Under the pieces are notes generated by a model that did not search any database, was not told where the DNA came from, and worked only from the letters and a program-made list of their open reading frames with translations. A DNA stretch of 64,000 nt from Micromonospora lupini (GTDB lineage Bacteria; Actinomycetota; Actinomycetes; Mycobacteriales; Micromonosporaceae), in NCBI RefSeq assembly GCF_026342015.1, contig NZ_JAPENL010000001.1, forward strand, positions 930,001-994,000, read 5' to 3'. This document shows positions 30,791 to 39,607 of this stretch, piece by piece; position 1 is the stretch's first letter; each line of letters begins with the position of its first letter. The position numbers were made by a program, and so were the translations under genes.

Positions 30791-31765
30791 ATGGATCACC
30801 AGACCAACCCCTCGGAGCCGACAGCGACCTCCGAGCCGGTCAGCCGACGCGGGCTGCTCCGCGCCGCGACCGTCTCCGCCGCCGCCGTCGGCGCCGCCGG
30901 GCTCCTCACCGGCCCGGCCAACGCCGCGCCCGCCGGTGACACCGCCGCCCGGGGTCAGTCCCACGGCCGACGTCGGGTGCCTGTGGACCGCATCAGCATC
31001 CAGCTCTACACGCTGCGCGACCAGCTCGCCGCTGACCTGCCGGGCACCCTGACCGCCCTGCGGCGCATCGGCTACCGGCGGGTGGAGCACGCCGGCTTCG
31101 TGGGGCGTACGGCCGCGGAGTTCCGGGCCGCGCTTGACGCGGCCGGGCTGCGCGCCACGTCCGGGCACACAGGCATCCCGCAGCCGTTCGACGCCGCCAC
31201 CTGGGAACGTGCCCTCGCGGACGCCAACACGGTGGGCTCCAAGAAGATCGTCCACCCGTACTTCGGTCGGGATGCCGAGGGGCGTCCGTACCGGGACCCT
31301 GCCGTCTACCGTGCCCTGGCCCGGGACCTCAACCAGGCGGGCCGGCTGGCCGAGCGCGCCGGGCTCGATTTCGGCTACCACAACCACCAGTTGGAGTTCG
31401 TGCCGCTGACCGACGGCTCGACAGGCTTCGAGATCCTCACCGGGCAGACCGACCCCCGGCTGGTCCACTTCGAACTCGACCTCTACTGGACCTGGCGGGG
31501 GGCACACGACCCGGTCGACGTGATCCAGGCCAACCGTGGCCGGATCCGCCAGGTGCACGTCAAGGACCTGGACGTCGAGGGTGGCTTCGCGGATCTCGGC
31601 GACGGCGTCATCGACTTCGGCCGGATCTTCGCCCACGAGCGCGAGGCGGACATCGAGGAGTACATCGTGGAGCGCGACGACGCGGGCACCTCGCCGCGCG
31701 TCCCCGCCGACGCCCTGGACACCGCCCGGGTCGGCTTCGACTACCTCGCCGCCCTGCGGTACTGA
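30791..31765 (+). CDS. TAT-exported sugar phosphate isomerase/epimerase-fold protein
   Basis: 324 aa. SRRGLLRAA (Arg19-Arg20) followed by a hydrophobic Ala/Val stretch and ANAAP is a twin-arginine signal, so the protein folds in the cytoplasm before export. The TIM-barrel domain (~70-320) belongs to the xylose-isomerase-like AP endonuclease 2 fold: IQLYTLRDQL, RVEHAGFVGR, GLRATSGHTG, FGYHNHQLEF, LVHFELDLYWTWRGAHDP and IRQVHVKDLD give the usual Glu/His/Asp metal ligands. It probably isomerises or epimerises a sugar outside the membrane. It lies 20 nt before a secreted sugar dehydrogenase, so they likely act on the same carbohydrate. Confidence 0.86.
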   Translation: MDHQTNPSEPTATSEPVSRRGLLRAATVSAAAVGAAGLLTGPANAAPAGDTAARGQSHGRRRVPVDRISIQLYTLRDQLAADLPGTLTALRRIGYRRVEHAGFVGRTAAEFRAALDAAGLRATSGHTGIPQPFDAATWERALADANTVGSKKIVHPYFGRDAEGRPYRDPAVYRALARDLNQAGRLAERAGLDFGYHNHQLEFVPLTDGSTGFEILTGQTDPRLVHFELDLYWTWRGAHDPVDVIQANRGRIRQVHVKDLDVEGGFADLGDGVIDFGRIFAHEREADIEEYIVERDDAGTSPRVPADALDTARVGFDYLAALRY

Positions 31766-31785
31766 CCACCTCGGGGGACTACCTG

Positions 31786-33891
31786 ATGACGAACAGGACC
31801 GCTTTCGTGTCCGCCCTGCTCCTGGTGTCGGCCGGCCTGGTCGCGCCGACGACGGCAGCGGCCGCCGCACCGGCGGCCGCGCCGCCGGACAGCAGCTTCC
31901 AGAAGGTGACGCTCAACGACTTCCCCGGCGAGCCGATGAGCCTCGCCGTCCTGCCCGACCTGCGGGTGCTGCACACCTCACGTACCGGCGAGGTCCGCAT
32001 CCACGACCCGCGCACCGGGCTGAACACCCTCGCCGCCGACATCGACGTGTACGAGCACGACGAGGAGGGGTTGCAGGGGGTCGCCATCGACCCGAACTTC
32101 GCCCAGAACAAGTGGGTGTACCTGTACTACTCGCCACCGCTGGACACGCCAGTGGACGACCCGGCGACCCCCGACGTCAACGAGGGGGACGCGCCGGCGG
32201 TCGGCACCGAAGCCGACTGGCAGCGGTTCAAGGGCGCGCTACGGCTGTCCCGGTTCAAGCTGGACGGGATGAAGCTCAACCTCGCCAGCGAGCAGCAGAT
32301 CATCGACGTGCCGACCGACCGGGGCATCTGCTGCCACGTCGGCGGCCAGATCGACTTCGACAGTAAGGGCAACCTGTACCTGTCGACGGGCGACGACACC
32401 AATCCGTTCGCCTCCGACGGCTACGTGCCGATCGACGAGCGGGCCGACCGCAACCCGGCGTACGACGCCCAGCGCACCGCGGCCAACACCAACGACCTGC
32501 GCGGCAAGCTGCTGCGCATCAAGGTGAAGGCCGGTGGTGGCTACACGGTGCCGGCCGGCAACCTGTTCAAGCCGGGCACGGCGCAGACCCGTCCGGAGAT
32601 CTACGCTATGGGGCTGCGCAACGCGTTCCGGTTCGCCGTCGACAGGCGTACCGACAACGTGTACCTGGGCGACTACTCCCCGGACGCCTCCACGGCGAAC
32701 CCGGAACGCGGGCCGGCCGGCCACGGCCGGTGGATGGTCGTCGACAAGCCGGCGAACTACGGCTGGCCGTACTGCGTGACGCCGACGATCGCCTACCGCG
32801 ACTACGACTTCGCCACCGGCGAGTCCGGTCCGAAGTTCAACTGCAAGCGCCCGGTCAACGACTCACCGCACAACACCGGCAAGCGGGTGCTGCCGCCGGT
32901 CGAGGCACCGCAGGTCTGGTATTCGGCCGCCGCATCGGCCGAGTTCCCGCAGTTGGGCACGGGCGGCATCGCCCCGATGGGCGGCCCGGCGTACGACTAC
33001 GACGGCACCAGCACGTCGCGTACCCGGTGGCCTGCCTACTACGACGGCGTGCCGCTGTTCTACGAGTGGACCCGGGACTACATCAAGGAGTTCCGCCTCG
33101 ACTCCGACGGGGACGTGCAGGACATCCGGCCGGTGGCGCCGTCGCTTGTGGTGGACAACCCGATGGACATGGAGTTCGGTCCGGACGGCGCGCTCTACGT
33201 GCTGGAGTACGGGGACGGCTACTTCGCCGAGAACCCGGACGCCCAGCTGTCCCGGATCGACTTCGTCCGAGGCAACCGGACGCCGATCCCGAAGATCAGC
33301 GGTACGCCGACGGTCGGGCAGGCCCCGCTGACCGTCGCGTTCTCCAGCGCCGGCACAACCGACCCGGACGGTGACAAGCTGAGCTACGCGTGGGACTTCG
33401 ACGCGGACGGCTCGGTGGACAGCACCGACCCGAACCCGACGTGGACGTTCGAGGAGAACGGCTCGTACACGCCGACGCTGAAGGTGACCGACCGCACCGG
33501 GCGGTCCGCCTCGGCGACCCTGCCGCTGCTGGTCGGGCCGACCGCGCCGGTCATCGAGTTCGTCGCACCGGTGGCCGGGCAGCCGTTCCAGTTCGGCCAG
33601 ACGGTCGCGTACGAGGTGAAGGTCACCGACGACCTGCCGGTGGACTGCTCCCGGGTGACTGTCACCTACGTGCTCGGGCACGACGAGCACGGGCACCCGC
33701 TCTCCACGGCGACCGGGTGCTCCGGGACGATCCCCACCTTCGTGGACGGCGGGCACAGCGGCGCGGACAACCTGACAGCGGTGTTCGTCGCCGAGTACAC
33801 CGACGCGCCGACGGAGCCTGGTGTGCCGCCGCAGTCCGCCTCGGCGACTGTCGTGCTGGATCCCACCCCGGTGGCCGGCCTGGCCGGCTGA
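31786..33891 (+). CDS. Secreted PQQ-type sugar/sorbosone dehydrogenase with PKD domain
   Basis: 701 aa with a signal peptide (cleavage near AAAAPAAAP). Residues ~45-460 form a glucose/sorbosone dehydrogenase propeller (FPGEPMSLAVLPDLRVLHTSRTGEV, EEGLQGVAIDPNF, YLYYSPP, GGQIDFDSKGNLYLSTGDD, AMGLRNAFRFAVDRR, NYGWPYC, GPDGALYVLEYGDGYF). Residues ~500-580 are a PKD domain (TVAFSSAGTTDPDGDKLSYAWDFDADG). The C-terminal ~110 residues are a beta-rich module with paired Cys. It is expected to oxidise an extracellular sugar with PQQ. No pqq synthesis genes are in the window. It is co-transcribed with the isomerase-like gene. Confidence 0.9.
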   Translation: MTNRTAFVSALLLVSAGLVAPTTAAAAAPAAAPPDSSFQKVTLNDFPGEPMSLAVLPDLRVLHTSRTGEVRIHDPRTGLNTLAADIDVYEHDEEGLQGVAIDPNFAQNKWVYLYYSPPLDTPVDDPATPDVNEGDAPAVGTEADWQRFKGALRLSRFKLDGMKLNLASEQQIIDVPTDRGICCHVGGQIDFDSKGNLYLSTGDDTNPFASDGYVPIDERADRNPAYDAQRTAANTNDLRGKLLRIKVKAGGGYTVPAGNLFKPGTAQTRPEIYAMGLRNAFRFAVDRRTDNVYLGDYSPDASTANPERGPAGHGRWMVVDKPANYGWPYCVTPTIAYRDYDFATGESGPKFNCKRPVNDSPHNTGKRVLPPVEAPQVWYSAAASAEFPQLGTGGIAPMGGPAYDYDGTSTSRTRWPAYYDGVPLFYEWTRDYIKEFRLDSDGDVQDIRPVAPSLVVDNPMDMEFGPDGALYVLEYGDGYFAENPDAQLSRIDFVRGNRTPIPKISGTPTVGQAPLTVAFSSAGTTDPDGDKLSYAWDFDADGSVDSTDPNPTWTFEENGSYTPTLKVTDRTGRSASATLPLLVGPTAPVIEFVAPVAGQPFQFGQTVAYEVKVTDDLPVDCSRVTVTYVLGHDEHGHPLSTATGCSGTIPTFVDGGHSGADNLTAVFVAEYTDAPTEPGVPPQSASATVVLDPTPVAGLAG

Positions 33892-33905
33892 CCCACGCAC
33901 GACGA

Positions 33906-33941
33906 GCGGCGGCGACCGGGGAGCACCCCGGCCGCCGCCGC
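33906..33941 (+). terminator. Terminator after the sugar dehydrogenase
   Basis: GCGGCGGCG-A-CCGGGG and CCCCGG-C-CGCCGCCGC pair over 16 positions with one mismatch and an AGCA loop, 15 nt after the stop. Confidence 0.7.
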
Positions 33942-33962
33942 TTCGCCGTCCGCCCCGGCCGG

Positions 33963-34040
33963 TCAGGCCCGAGCCGTCGCCGTCGACCGCCGACTCTCGC
34001 CGGTCAGGCCCGAGCCGCCGCCGCCGACCGCCGGCCTCGG
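33963..34040. repeat. 41-bp direct repeat, about two copies
   Basis: Units beginning TCAGGCCCGAGCCG at 33963 and 34004 are nearly identical, and a degenerate third start abuts the stop codon of the beta-helix gene. Each unit carries the same TGA-containing phrase on the minus strand, as if the end of the gene had been duplicated. Confidence 0.65.
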
Positions 34041-34044
34041 CGGG

Positions 34045-35730
34045 TCAGCTCCAGTCGCTGTCGACGTGGTTGTCGCGCCAGCGTCCGCCCACCGGCGGAG
34101 TGTCCAGGCGCATCCCGTCGTCGGCGTTGCCGGCGAGGTCGTTGTCCTCGACCCGGCAGTCCACGCAGCTACCCCGCTCGGTGATCCACAGCCCGTGGGT
34201 CTGGGTGCTGTTCTCGTGGTTGTCCCAGACCCGGTTGCCGCGGATGGTGGCCGAGTCGAACGCGGCGTCGATGGTGATGCCGGCCCGCCGCTCGGGTGCC
34301 GCGGACAACTCGTACCCGCAGCCCGGGGGTGGCACGTCCCCGCTCCACGCGCTGATGCCGTCGGGCCGGACCGGCGCCAGGACGAGTTCGTCGCCTGTGT
34401 TCGCGGCGACCATGGCCACGGCCCGTCCCACCCGCAGGACCTTGCCCCGGTGCCCGTCGTGCGGCCAGTTCGCGGAACGGTCCACCATGGACCGCTCGGC
34501 GTAGCGGACGGTCTCGCCGCCACCGCTTGCGGCCTGCGCGTACTGTCGCCCGTTGTTGCGGATCCGGTTGTTCAGCAGCACCGCGTCGGTCATCTGGTGG
34601 TCCATCCGGACGGCGTCCAGCCCGTTGCCCCAGAACTCGTTGCTCTCCACCACCACGTCCCGTACCGGGCCCTGGTAGCCCCGTCCGAGGTCGTGCCCGT
34701 GGTAGCCGTGCTGGCCGTTCCCGCTGATCCGGTTGCCCCGGATGGTGTACGGGCCCGGGCTGTTGCCGACGCTGACCCCGTCGCGGATGTTGCCGTCGAT
34801 CACGCAGTCGGTGAGCAACCCACCCCGTCCGGCGACCGCCGCGGTCCCCTGCGCGGAGATGTCGAAGCCTGCCTCCAGGTTGCCGGTCATCGTGCAGGCG
34901 GAGACGATGAGACCGTCGGCGCCCCAGTCGGAGATGCCGAACCGGTTGCCCTGGCTGTGACAACCGATGATGCGGTAGCCGCGCGGCGGGATCCAGTAGT
35001 CCTTCTGCAGCTCCAGGAAGATGCCGTTGGTGCCGTTGGCGAGCGTGGTGCAGTTGGCGATTGTCAACCGCTCCACCGCGCCCCAGCCGCCGATGCCCAC
35101 GCCGATGCCGGCGCCGCCGATCTGCTCGCCGTTGTCGAGGCGGCCACAGCCGACCACCACCACGCCGTCGATGAGCGAGTCCTGGAGGAAGTCGCAGCCC
35201 AGCCCGGTGGCCGCGGTGTGGTGGATGTAGAGGTTGCGAAACACCCCGCGCACGACGTACTGCAGGCCCAGGCCCTTGGCGAGGTAGTTGTACTCGGCCA
35301 TCGCCACGCCGGAGCCGTCGATCTGGAAGTCGGCGAAGGTGCAGTCGGCGATGTGCCGGTCCCGGTCGGCGCCGTGCTGCACGGTGGTCCAGAAGGCAAG
35401 CGGGGTCGGGTCGGCGCGGTTGCCCTCGTTGCTGAGCATGAACCGGGTCGCCGCCGGGCCGGCGCCGACAAGCGAGACGCCGCTGCGCCACACCGTGCCG
35501 GCGTCACGGATCGAGTAGATGCCCGGCGGGCAGTAGATGACGCGGGCCCGGCCGTCCGAGGCGTACCCGGCGCCGAGGCGGTCCACGAGGGCGGCCAGCG
35601 CCGGCTGGTCGTTCGTCGCGCCGTCACCGGTCAGCCCGTACTCCAGCGCGTCGCAGTAGAGGGGGGCACCGGCAGCGGCGGGCCGCCGTACCCGTACCGA
35701 GTTCAACAGCAGCTCGTTCGCCACGGCCAC
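34045..35730 (-). CDS. Right-handed beta-helix (pectate lyase-like) protein
   Basis: 561 aa from the GTG at 35730 with AAGGGAG upstream; a longer frame continues upstream into Arg/Pro-rich non-homologous sequence. It starts with an N-terminal cap typical of pectate-lyase superfamily proteins (YCDALEYGLTGDGATNDQPALAALVDRLG, VIYCPPGIYSI, SGVSLVGAGP). About a dozen parallel beta-helix turns follow, with repeats such as NCTTLANGTNGIFLEL, GCHSQGNRFGISDWG, NRISGNGQHGYHG and NRIRNNGRQYA. There is no signal peptide, so either it acts inside or export is non-classical. Such folds bind or cleave acidic polysaccharides; no lyase triad was identified. Confidence 0.83.
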   Translation of the reverse strand: MAVANELLLNSVRVRRPAAAGAPLYCDALEYGLTGDGATNDQPALAALVDRLGAGYASDGRARVIYCPPGIYSIRDAGTVWRSGVSLVGAGPAATRFMLSNEGNRADPTPLAFWTTVQHGADRDRHIADCTFADFQIDGSGVAMAEYNYLAKGLGLQYVVRGVFRNLYIHHTAATGLGCDFLQDSLIDGVVVVGCGRLDNGEQIGGAGIGVGIGGWGAVERLTIANCTTLANGTNGIFLELQKDYWIPPRGYRIIGCHSQGNRFGISDWGADGLIVSACTMTGNLEAGFDISAQGTAAVAGRGGLLTDCVIDGNIRDGVSVGNSPGPYTIRGNRISGNGQHGYHGHDLGRGYQGPVRDVVVESNEFWGNGLDAVRMDHQMTDAVLLNNRIRNNGRQYAQAASGGGETVRYAERSMVDRSANWPHDGHRGKVLRVGRAVAMVAANTGDELVLAPVRPDGISAWSGDVPPPGCGYELSAAPERRAGITIDAAFDSATIRGNRVWDNHENSTQTHGLWITERGSCVDCRVEDNDLAGNADDGMRLDTPPVGGRWRDNHVDSDWS

Positions 35731-35858
35731 GGGCGGGCTCCCTTCGACGCGTCCGGTGCGCTCCGGCGGGGCCGACTTCCCGATGACGCGACGGGGAAAC
35801 CCCGGGACGCATGCCGGCCCCGGCGCCGCGTGGGCGGTGCCGGGGCCGGGGGTACGCG

Positions 35859-37337
35859 TCAGACGGCGGCGATCAGCAGCGCCGGGCGCTCCACGCAGTC
35901 GGCGACGTGGCGCAGGAAGCCACCTGCCACCCCACCGTCGCACACCCGGTGGTCGAACGTGAGGCTCAACTGGGTCACCTTGCGCACGGCCAACTGCCCG
36001 TCGACGACCCACGGCTTGTCCACGATCCGCCCCACCCCGAGCAGGGCCGCCTCCGGGTGGTTGATGATCGGGGTGGAGCCGTCCACGCCGAACACCCCGT
36101 AGTTGTTGAGGGTGAAGGTGCCGCCGGTGAGCCGGGCCGGCGCGAGCGTCCCGGCACGTGCGGCGGCGGTTGTCGCCGTCAGCTCGGCGGCCAGCTCGGC
36201 AGTGGTGAGCCGCTGGGCGTCGCGCAGCACCGGCACCAGCAGGCCCCGGTCGGTCTGCGCGGCGATGCCCAGGTGCACCCCGGCGGACTGGACGATCCGC
36301 TGACCCTCGGTGTCGACGCGGGAGTTGAGCTGCGGGAAGCGGCGCAGGCCGCTGAGGCAGATCCGGGCCAGCAGGGCCAGGATGCTCACGGGGGCGTCGG
36401 GCGTCGCCGCGTTGATCGCCGCGCGGGTCTCCAGCAGGCCGGTGGCGTCGACGTCGACCCAGATGGTCACCTCGGGGATCTCCCGCCGGCTGCGGGAGAG
36501 CTTGTCGGCGATCACCTTCCGCACGCCTGTGAGCGGGACGATCACGTCGCCGTCGACCTCCGGGGTCGGCGCGACCTGCGGGTCCGGCACGGCGGCGAGC
36601 CGGGCGACGGGGACGACCAGCGCCGCCTCGACGTCGGCGCGGCGGATCACCCCGCCGGGCCCGCTGCCCCGGACCGTGCCCAGGTCGACGCCGCGCTCGC
36701 GGGCGAGCCGGCGCACGATCGGCGAGATGACCAGGGCCGCCGGCCGAGCGGCTGCCGCACTCCCGGCCAGGCCGCCGCCCGCAACCGGGCCACCGGCCGT
36801 GGTCGGGCCACCGGCCGCACGCGGGCCGGGGCCCGGAGTCGGACCAGCCGCAGTCGGGGCATCGGCCGCACGCGGGCCGGGGGCAGCGATGGGACCGGCG
36901 CCGCCGGTGTCGCCGCCGTCGGCCGGACCGGCGTCGGCCGGTTCCGGGGCCACCGCGAGGCGCGGTCGACGCCGGCGGCGGGTCGCGCCGCCGTGCCCGG
37001 TGCCGTACCCGATCAGCACATTGCCGGAGCCGGCCCGCTCCTCCTCGCGGTAGGTGGCGTGCCCGGCGGGCTCGTCGCCGCCGTCCAGGGGCGCGATGGT
37101 GATCAACGGCTGGCCGACCGGGCGGACCTCACCCGCCGCGCCGTGCAGGGTCACGACCCGGCCGGCGTACGGGCAGGGCACGTCGACGACGGCCTTGGCG
37201 GTCTCCACCTCGACCACGCTCTGGTCGACGGTGACGATGTCACCCACGGCGACCCGCCACTGGACGATCTCGGCCTCGCTCAGCCCCTCGCCCAGGTCGG
37301 GCAGGAGGAAGACCTGTGTCCGCTCGACTGTGGTCAT
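35859..37337 (-). CDS. bkdC: Branched-chain 2-oxo acid dehydrogenase E2 (dihydrolipoyl acyltransferase)
   Basis: 492 aa from the ATG at 37337. Order: lipoyl domain (VFLLPDLGEGLSEAEIVQW; lipoyl Lys48 in ETAKAVV, where most homologues have ETDKA), a ~100-residue Pro/Ala/Gly linker, peripheral subunit-binding domain (SPIVRRLARERGVDLGTVRGSGPGGVI), and the C-terminal acyltransferase ending in DHRVCDGG with the catalytic His. Its start overlaps the E1-beta stop (ATGA), so translation is coupled. It moves acyl groups from E1 to CoA, feeding branched-chain acyl-CoA starters for fatty acids. No E3 gene is nearby; a shared E3 elsewhere is expected. Confidence 0.93.
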   Translation of the reverse strand: MTTVERTQVFLLPDLGEGLSEAEIVQWRVAVGDIVTVDQSVVEVETAKAVVDVPCPYAGRVVTLHGAAGEVRPVGQPLITIAPLDGGDEPAGHATYREEERAGSGNVLIGYGTGHGGATRRRRRPRLAVAPEPADAGPADGGDTGGAGPIAAPGPRAADAPTAAGPTPGPGPRAAGGPTTAGGPVAGGGLAGSAAAARPAALVISPIVRRLARERGVDLGTVRGSGPGGVIRRADVEAALVVPVARLAAVPDPQVAPTPEVDGDVIVPLTGVRKVIADKLSRSRREIPEVTIWVDVDATGLLETRAAINAATPDAPVSILALLARICLSGLRRFPQLNSRVDTEGQRIVQSAGVHLGIAAQTDRGLLVPVLRDAQRLTTAELAAELTATTAAARAGTLAPARLTGGTFTLNNYGVFGVDGSTPIINHPEAALLGVGRIVDKPWVVDGQLAVRKVTQLSLTFDHRVCDGGVAGGFLRHVADCVERPALLIAAV

Positions 37338-38335
37338 GCCGCCGCCCAACGCGCGTCCGGCTGGTCGTCCCACTGCAACCGGGCCACCGCGTCGAGCACC
37401 CGGTCCACACCGGGCAGGTGGGTGTGCTCAAGCATCGGCGCCGGGTAGGGGATGTCCAGCCCGGCGACCCGCAGCACCGGGGCGTGCAGCGCGTGGAAGC
37501 AGCGCTCCTGCACCCGGGCGGCGATCTCCGCGCCGACGCCCGCGAAGCCGGGCGCCTCCTGGATCACCACGCACCGGCCGGTGCGCCGGACCGACGCGGT
37601 GATGGTGGCGTCGTCGAACGGCACGATGGTCCGCACGTCGACGACCTCCAGATCCCAGCCCTCCTCACGGGCGGCCTCGGCGGCCTCCAGCGCGACAGGC
37701 ACCGCCGGCCCGTACGCCACAAGGGTGGCGTCGCGGCCGGGACGACGCACGACGGCCCGCCCGAACGGCTCGGTACGCGCCGGCAGCTCCGCGTCGGCGC
37801 TGCCGAAGTAGAGCTTCTTGGGCTCCATGAAGACCACCGGGTCGGGGTCGTCGATCGCCTCACGCAGCAGCGAGTACGCGTCCTCGACCGTCGCCGGGGT
37901 GACGACCTTCAGGCCGGGGGTGTGCGCGTAGTACGCCTCGGACGAGTCGCAGTGGTGCTCCACCCCGCCGATGCCGCCGGCGTACGGCACCCGGATGACG
38001 ATGGGCACGCTGAGCTTGCCCCGGGTGCGGTTGCGCAGCTTCGCCACGTGCGAGGCGATCTGCTCGAACGCCGGGTACGCGAACGCGTCGAACTGCATCT
38101 CGACCACCGGCCGCAGCCCGGACATGGCCAGACCGACGGCGAAGCCGACGATGCCGGCCTCCGCGAGCGGGGTGTCGAAGCAGCGCTTCTCGCCGAAGCG
38201 GGCCTGCAAGCCGTCGGTGATCCGGAAGACGCCGCCGAGCGCGCCGACGTCCTCGCCGAAGACGACCACCCGGTCGTCGGCCGCGAGGGCGTCGGCGAGC
38301 GCGGAGTTGAGCGCCTTCGCCATGGTGGTGGCCAT
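37334..38335 (-). CDS. bkdB: Branched-chain 2-oxo acid dehydrogenase E1 beta
   Basis: 333 aa, full length for the family. Signatures include VFGEDVGALGGVF, FDTPLAEAGIVGFAVGLAMSGLRPVVEMQFDAF, IRVPYAGGIGGVEHHCDSSEAYYAHTPGLKVVTPAT, GRDATLVAYG and HLPGVDRVLDAVARLQW. With E1-alpha it forms the thiamine-diphosphate decarboxylase for branched-chain 2-oxo acids from Val, Leu and Ile. It overlaps E1-alpha by one base and E2 by four, indicating a tightly coupled operon. Confidence 0.95.
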   Translation of the reverse strand: MATTMAKALNSALADALAADDRVVVFGEDVGALGGVFRITDGLQARFGEKRCFDTPLAEAGIVGFAVGLAMSGLRPVVEMQFDAFAYPAFEQIASHVAKLRNRTRGKLSVPIVIRVPYAGGIGGVEHHCDSSEAYYAHTPGLKVVTPATVEDAYSLLREAIDDPDPVVFMEPKKLYFGSADAELPARTEPFGRAVVRRPGRDATLVAYGPAVPVALEAAEAAREEGWDLEVVDVRTIVPFDDATITASVRRTGRCVVIQEAPGFAGVGAEIAARVQERCFHALHAPVLRVAGLDIPYPAPMLEHTHLPGVDRVLDAVARLQWDDQPDARWAAA

Positions 38336-39501
38336 CAGGCGTCACCCTCCTCGTCCTGCGCGGCGGCCAGCTCGGCGCGGACCTGCTCACGCTGCTCGAC
38401 GAGCTGCGGTGTGGGCTCGGCGTAGACGTGGTCGAAGAGGCTCAGCGGGTCGACGCTCGGCTGCTCGTTCATCCGGGCGCGCAGGTCCGCCGCGTACGCC
38501 TCGGCCTGCTCGGCGACCTCGGCGACCGCCGCGTCGTCGAGCACGCCACGAGCGCGCAGGTACGTCTCCAGGCGGGCCAGCGGGTCGCGGTCGCGCCAGG
38601 CGTCGACCTCGGCGCCGTCGCGGTAGCGGCTGGCGTCGTCGGCGTTCGTGTGCGGTTCCATCCGGTAGGTGTGCGCCTCCACCAGGAAGGGTCCCTTGCC
38701 GGCGCGGGCGTGCGCGACCGCGCGGGTCAGCACGGCGAGCACCGCGACCGGGTCGTTGCCGTCGACCTGCTCGCTGGGCACCCCGTAGCCGACGCCCTTG
38801 TACGCAAGCGACGGCGCGGCGGTCTGCCGGGACAGCGGGACGCTGATGGCGTACCTGTTGTTCTGCACGAAGTAGACGACAGGCGCTTTGAACACGGCGG
38901 CGAAGTTGATGCCCTCGTGGAAGTCGCCCTCGCTTGTCGCCCCGTCGCCGATGAACGCCAGCGCCACCGTGTCGCGTCCCTGGTACGCCTCACCGTGCGC
39001 GAGACCGGCCGCGTGCACGCACTGCGTGGCGAGCGGGGTGCACTGCGGGGCGGTGTGCACGGCGGTGGGGTCGTATCCGCAGTGCCAGTCGCCGCGCAGC
39101 AGGGTGAGCACCTCGACCGGGTCGATGCCTCGGGCAACCAGCGCCATCGATTCGCGGTAGGTGGGGAACACCCAGTCGGTGTCGCGGACGGCGAGCACGG
39201 CGGCCACCTGGCACGCCTCCTGGCCCCGCGACGACGGGTAGACGGCCAACCGACCCTGCTTGGTCAGCGCGGTCGCCTGGGTGTCGAACCGGCGGCCGAG
39301 CACCATCCGGCGGTACAGCTCACGCAGCGCCTCGACGGGCGGCTCCGGGTAGTCGGTGCGGGCCGGCAGCGGCGTACCTGTCGGATCGAGCAGGCGGACC
39401 GGTTCGGCGTCCGGCAGCAGCGGGCGTGCCGGGTCGGGCGGGGTGACCGTCCGACGGGCGCGCGGGGATGCCCTGCGGACCGCCTGGGGTGTGGTCGTCA
39501 C
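38335..39501 (-). CDS. bkdA: Branched-chain 2-oxo acid dehydrogenase E1 alpha
   Basis: 388 aa, GTG start with GGAGG eight bases upstream. The thiamine-diphosphate motif runs from GDGATSEGDFHEG to QNNRYAISVP; YPSSRGQEACQVAA, RTYRMEPHTNADDASRYRD and the phosphorylation-loop-like segment are also family features. It is the first gene of the bkdABC operon. The operon is divergent from an Lrp/AsnC regulator 107 bp away, a common bkd arrangement. BKD assignment over pyruvate dehydrogenase is based on overall motif likeness and the Lrp neighbour. Confidence 0.94.
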   Translation of the reverse strand: MTTTPQAVRRASPRARRTVTPPDPARPLLPDAEPVRLLDPTGTPLPARTDYPEPPVEALRELYRRMVLGRRFDTQATALTKQGRLAVYPSSRGQEACQVAAVLAVRDTDWVFPTYRESMALVARGIDPVEVLTLLRGDWHCGYDPTAVHTAPQCTPLATQCVHAAGLAHGEAYQGRDTVALAFIGDGATSEGDFHEGINFAAVFKAPVVYFVQNNRYAISVPLSRQTAAPSLAYKGVGYGVPSEQVDGNDPVAVLAVLTRAVAHARAGKGPFLVEAHTYRMEPHTNADDASRYRDGAEVDAWRDRDPLARLETYLRARGVLDDAAVAEVAEQAEAYAADLRARMNEQPSVDPLSLFDHVYAEPTPQLVEQREQVRAELAAAQDEEGDA

Positions 39502-39553
39502 GGCGGGACCTCCTGGGACGTGTGGTGAGCCTATGCTTCCGCCTGACGGATGA

Positions 39554-39562
39554 TTGACTCAA
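39554..39562. promoter_or_regulatory. Possible Lrp operator half-site in the bkd/Lrp promoter region
   Basis: TTGA-C-TCAA is a short symmetric site in the 107-bp region between bkdA and the Lrp-type gene. Its shortness means chance is possible. Confidence 0.25.
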
Positions 39563-39607
39563 GATCCACGCAGAAGGCGGGACGTCTGGCATGTGGGAGG
39601 CACGTCG

